This document shows, in pieces, positions 15,299-18,077 of a stretch of 18,077 nt of DNA; the first letter of the stretch is position 1, and every line of letters starts with the position of its first letter. The position numbers and the translations under genes are program-made. The stretch spans positions 1-18,077 of the forward strand of contig SFER01000031.1 of NCBI GenBank assembly GCA_004557195.1. Reading direction: 5' to 3'. The stretch is from Bacteroidales bacterium (GTDB lineage: Bacteria > Bacteroidota > Bacteroidia > Bacteroidales > Muribaculaceae). Under the pieces are notes generated by a model. It did not search any database. It saw nothing but the letters and a program-made list of their open reading frames with translations, and was not told where the DNA came from.

Positions 15299-16448
15299 TC
15301 AAAATAGTTCGGATATTTGCTCGGGGAAGTTGGTGAGACATTCGAGGTGGGTTTCACGCACCACATAGGTGTTTTCGATGCCCACCGCTCCCACTTCGGG
15401 GATTACAAACTTTGGCTCGATGGCTATCACGTTGTTGTATTGCAACCGGCATTTCGTTCACCTCGATGCCTACGCCGTGTCCCACGAATCCCGCTTTCTG
15501 GGCGTGTCCCATGAAATAATCGTCGAGATGAGCCGCCACAGCCATTTCCATCGCTTTTTCGTAGAGGTCGGCGGCGCGGCTTCCGGCATGGAAGTTAGCG
15601 GCAAGGGTGTTGCATATATCTATGGAGAGTTGGTGAGCCTGCTTTGCGAGGTCGGAGATTTCTCCGCAGCGGAAAGTGCGCGTCATGTCGGTCATATAGC
15701 CATTGAAATTGCCGCACATATCCACCATCACCGAATTGCCCCGCTTGATGAGGGTGCCGTTGCTCCCCACAGGAAGCGACGATGAAAGACCGGCGCCACC
15801 CATTGCGAAATCATATGGGGTAGGGTTGTCGGCATTATCTCCCACAAGCAAATTGCCCATGAAAATCTCCATCGACCTTCCGCTGATGCGGAATTGCCCG
15901 AGGGAGCCTTCGAGTCGCAGGATGCGCTCAATCTCGATTTGCAATTCGATGTCGCTCATCCCCTCGCGATACACCTTGTTGATGCGGTGGTAGGATTCGG
16001 TGTGACGGATGCCACATTTGCGCAGCTGCTCCACCTCGAAATCGGTCTTCACCGCGCGTGCGGCATGCATAATTGCCGAGCCATCGACAATTTCGCTCCC
16101 GGCAAAAGCCGCTTCATAGCGTTTCACCTCATTATATGGAGTAGTGTCGAGTTCAACGGCAAGACGTGCGGGAATAGCGATGCCCCTCTTGCCGAGTTCC
16201 TCGGCTATGTTTTCAACTTTGCGGATATACACCGTGCAGTCGCCTTTAAGCCCCACCGGACGGCGCACAAAGAACAGTTCCTCGCCATTGGCAGTGATAT
16301 AAGTGAATCCGCTGAATACACGCGACGAAGTGTAAAACAAATTTGCATTGTCGCAGATGAGAATTGCGTCAATACCTTTGGATTTCAGGGAATCGGCTAT
16401 CTTGTTACGACGCAGGTCGATTTCCGATTTAAAAGTTGATGGATACAT
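15299..16448 (-). pseudogene. M24-family Xaa-Pro aminopeptidase, broken by a frameshifting deletion
   Basis: Codons 1-335 read cleanly as an M24 (pita-bread) metallopeptidase: a creatinase-like N-domain, then the catalytic domain with metal ligands Asp243 (VMVDMCG), Asp254 (MTDMTRTF) and His324 (GHGVGIEVNEMPV). Right after MPV the frame becomes nonsense. The family C-terminus resumes one frame over as LQYNNVIAIEPKFVIPEVG, then VGIENTYVV, ending at a TGA at 15299-15301. Relatives have about nine residues (an APRS-type loop) between MPV and the resumption, so about 26 nt are missing at 15445/15446. The frameshifted product would lose both glutamate ligands and probably be inactive. The original protein would be about 391 residues. 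An assembly error is possible. Confidence 0.88.
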
Positions 16449-16461
16449 AATTAATATGGTT

Positions 16462-17109
16462 TTATTTTTCCTTTATATTCATAAAATAATCGACAATGGT
16501 GTTGAATGAGTCAAACGACAAGTCGGGATTGGAGCAAGAGCCAAAGCCATAGGCGGCAAAGGCAAAAGGCACCCCGGCGCGGTGAGCCTCATCGCAGTCG
16601 CCCTGTGTGTCGCCGATGTATAGCGGATGGGCTATCCCGTTGCGCTCCACAAGAGCCTTGATATTTTCGGCTTTCTGCCATCCTGTTTCTCCAAATGTGA
16701 GCGAATCGGTGAAGCAGTCGGTGAGATTATTGAAGCGCATGAAACTCTTCAACCCTCCGGCGCCGCAGTTGCTCACCATGAACAGCCGGTAGCGAGAGGA
16801 AAGGCGTCTAATGCCATCCACCATTCCGGGGTAGGGGATGCCGCCCATCACCGGAAGCATCTCATCTTCCACGCCATCCACCACGCGGCAAAACTCCACA
16901 GGGTCGAGGGTACATTTGCTGAGGATAGCATTGAAAATCTTGTCGATAGACAGCCCCATATATTGGTGAAGCTGTTCCGGAGTGATATGAAAATCGGGCA
17001 CACCCATTCGTCGTGCCGTTTCATTCCACTCCTCCGCGTAGGTTGCGGTAGCGTCCCACAGCGTGCCATCCATGTCAAAAATCAGAGCGTCAAAAAAGTC
17101 GTTATCCAT
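16462..17109 (-). CDS. HAD-superfamily phosphatase, phosphoglycolate-phosphatase-like
   Basis: This 215-residue cytoplasmic HAD hydrolase has a helical cap (subfamily IA layout). Motif I is FDMDGTLWD (11-19, nucleophile Asp12 and acid Asp14), motif II is VSNCG (112-116), motif III is Lys146 and motif IV is IGDTQGD (165-171). The substrate is unknown; phosphoglycolate and related small phosphoesters are the usual guesses. I chose the ATG at 17109 because the promoter at 17130-17160 predicts transcription start near 17123. The in-frame ATG at 17160 would therefore be untranscribed and the one at 17121 would be almost leaderless. It is followed after 13 nt by the M24 gene, forming an operon with it and cca. 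Confidence 0.92.
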   Translation of the reverse strand: MDNDFFDALIFDMDGTLWDATATYAEEWNETARRMGVPDFHITPEQLHQYMGLSIDKIFNAILSKCTLDPVEFCRVVDGVEDEMLPVMGGIPYPGMVDGIRRLSSRYRLFMVSNCGAGGLKSFMRFNNLTDCFTDSLTFGETGWQKAENIKALVERNGIAHPLYIGDTQGDCDEAHRAGVPFAFAAYGFGSCSNPDLSFDSFNTIVDYFMNIKEK

Positions 17110-17129
17110 AAAAAGTGTCATTGGGAGCA

Positions 17130-17160
17130 CAAAGATAGTGCAAACCGAACGCAATTGCAA
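17130..17160 (-). promoter_or_regulatory. Bacteroidota-type promoter of the HAD-M24-cca operon
   Basis: On the minus strand TTG (17158-17160, in a TTTTG context), then 20 nt, then TATCTTTG (17130-17137), an exact TAnnTTTG. The predicted start near 17123 leaves a leader of about 14 nt before the ATG at 17109. Confidence 0.78.
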
Positions 17161-17188
17161 AAGAAAAGCGAAAAGATTTTCTTTTGCA
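17156..17188. promoter_or_regulatory. Perfect 12-bp inverted repeat over the -33 box
   Basis: TGCAAAAGAAAA (17156-17167) and TTTTCTTTTGCA (17177-17188) are exact inverse copies separated by 9 nt. The left arm covers the -33 box of the HAD operon promoter, the position expected of a repressor or activator site. No T-run makes it a terminator. The function is inferred from position only. Confidence 0.5.
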
Positions 17189-17213
17189 TTGCTGAGGTGC
17201 CGCCTATCTTATC

Positions 17214-17245
17214 GAAAGATAGTGCAAACGAGAGGAAAATCAAAA
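17214..17245 (-). promoter_or_regulatory. Possible second, degraded promoter upstream of the HAD operon
   Basis: On the minus strand TTTTG (17241-17245), 19 nt, then TATCTTTC (17214-17221), one base off TAnnTTTG. A 15-base stretch AAAGATAGTGCAAAC (17215-17229) repeats 17131-17145 exactly, so the two promoter regions look like duplicates. A 7-bp hairpin (17204-17210 with 17216-17222) overlaps the -7 box. Confidence 0.4.
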
Positions 17246-17260
17246 TAAAAACGCAGTTTT

Positions 17261-17300
17261 GAGTGGATGAGTGGATGAGAGGACGAGTGGATGAGAGTGA
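17261..17300. repeat. 8-bp tandem repeat, five units
   Basis: GAGTGGAT is found at 17261, 17269 and 17285, with diverged units at 17277 (GAGAGGAC) and 17293 (GAGAGTGA). It marks the switch from AT-rich promoter DNA to the GC-rich repeat region. It is not part of a credible gene. Confidence 0.85.
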
Positions 17301-17319
17301 AGAGTAGCGGCGGTGGTTG

Positions 17320-17837
17320 CCGATTGGCGCATCGCGCCGCTACCGATGACGGCACCCCGAAGCGGGTGCTCCTGATCATAGCCCGGCACTTACGAAGTTG
17401 TGCCGGGATCAGTGCAATATATAAGGAATGCGTGCCAAAGGTACGCCCCAAGAAACATAGTGGCGGTGTGGCTGCACTTGGTGCGGCTCGCTGACGCAGC
17501 GCATAGTTGCCGTAATCGGAGATCTCGGAGCACTCCGAGCCCTCTGGATTGCTTGTTGACGCTCGCACCATGGACGGTGTAGTGGCGTCCGCCTCGCTGA
17601 CGCTCGGGGTTGCACGCTGACGCTCGATTGGCGCAGCGCAGCGTCTGCCCTCCGCTGTCGGCGGAGACGATGACAAGAGGCGAGCATTTCCGCCATCCCG
17701 GAGGCGGTGGCAGGCTGTGCGTAGCCGGGTATTTCGCCGACCGGGGTGTCGGCGACATGCCCGGAGCACCGAGATACACATATATAATTGCCACCCCGGA
17801 GGCGGTGGCAGGCTGTCCCGCTACCGATGACTCGTGT
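17320..17837. repeat. GC-rich mosaic of small hairpins and repeated modules, no gene
   Basis: Hairpins with short loops follow one another: 17352-17369, 17372-17412 (stem CCCGGCAC/GTGCCGGG with outer CTGATC/GATCAG), 17524-17539, 17650-17666, 17690-17707, 17734-17755 (stem TCGCCGAC) and 17789-17810. Modules recur. A 22-nt block occurs at 17697-17718 and 17795-17816. CCGCTACCGATGAC occurs at 17337-17350 and 17818-17831. CGCTGACGCTCG occurs at 17595, 17615 and 18000, with looser copies at about 17487 and 17553. Open frames here are Arg/Ser/Ala/Pro-rich, in several frames at once, and look like nothing known. Confidence 0.75.
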
Positions 17838-18077
17838 GGTGTGGATAATGAAAATTGGACTTGCGGGGTGCGGCGGCTCCGTCGGCAAGTGGATTCAATG
17901 TGCGTGTGCTCCGATGGCGGAGCGGGTGCGCTACTGTGTGCTGCGCATTGTGGGGGTGATTTTCGAGTTCTCGGAGCACTCGGAGCACTCGGAGGGGCTC
18001 GCTGACGCTCGCTCTTTTTCTCGGTGCAGTGCGCTGCGTAAGCAGCGCGGGGCTTATGGCTGCCATCTGCCTGCCCG
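17838..18077. repeat. Right-end GC-rich repeat, inverted copy of the left end
   Basis: Bases 17979-18077 are the exact reverse complement of 1-99. From about 17838 to 17925 the similarity to the left end continues with scattered differences, including the mirrored hairpin GCTCCG-atgg-CGGAGC (17908-17923). A further hairpin GCGCTGC-gtaa-GCAGCGC lies at 18031-18048. GGAGCACTC is repeated in tandem just before the exact part (about 17973-17990). No coding function is credible. Confidence 0.85.

Noticed and set aside
17209..17888. Several overlapping open frames in the right-end region
   Set aside because: They run over hairpins and short repeats in multiple frames, with no recognisable domain and no promoter.
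1..18077. A mobile element bounded by terminal inverted repeats
   Set aside because: The ends match in inverted orientation, but the interior is conserved chromosomal housekeeping genes with no transposase, integrase or replication gene, and the exact match length looks like an assembly overlap.

Overview
The window looks like chromosomal DNA from a Bacteroidales bacterium, possibly Muribaculaceae-like, although the family cannot be fixed from sequence alone. The evidence is the gene order purH-mreB-mreC-mreD-mrdA-rodA, a PHP-type tyrosine phosphatase, and a set of promoters of the Bacteroidota form TTTG-N19/20-TAnnTTTG with no strong Shine-Dalgarno sites. Almost everything is housekeeping. 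The two ends carry a GC-rich repeat in opposite orientation, so this is probably a whole contig broken in a repeat family.

Layout. 1-255: left-end repeat. 279-7611 (minus): one operon read from a promoter at 7716-7746. It starts with purH (last two steps of IMP synthesis) and continues with the rod-shape elongasome: MreB, MreC, MreD, transpeptidase PBP2 (MrdA) and glycan polymerase RodA. mreC/mreD, mreD/mrdA and mrdA/rodA overlap, and a long RNA hairpin lies between mreB and mreC. 7747-8987: a small accessory island. It holds a plus-strand orphan gene distantly like HigB/RelE toxins, with its own promoter and terminator. Convergent to it is an XRE-family antitoxin-like regulator whose leader holds five copies of a 21-bp tandem repeat. 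8988-10673 (minus): an AspT/YidE-type transporter with its own promoter and terminator. 10846-12723 (minus): a biotin-dependent carboxyltransferase subunit (OadA/PycB type), also with its own terminator. 12724-13081: AT-rich divergent promoter region. 13082-13822 (plus): CpsB/YwqE-type PHP phosphatase.

13857-17109 (minus): a three-gene operon of HAD phosphatase, M24 aminopeptidase and CCA-adding/poly(A) polymerase-type nucleotidyltransferase, from a promoter at 17130-17160. The M24 gene is broken by a frameshifting deletion of about 26 nt at 15445/15446 that removes its last two metal ligands from frame. 17261-18077: no credible gene; an 8-bp tandem repeat, a patchwork of small GC-rich hairpins and repeated modules, then the right-end copy of the terminal repeat.

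No tRNA, rRNA, CRISPR array, insertion sequence or phage gene was recognised. The least explained items are the orphan HigB-like gene with its convergent regulator and 21-bp leader repeats, the strand-asymmetric hairpin between mreB and mreC, and the hairpin-rich repeat family at the ends.
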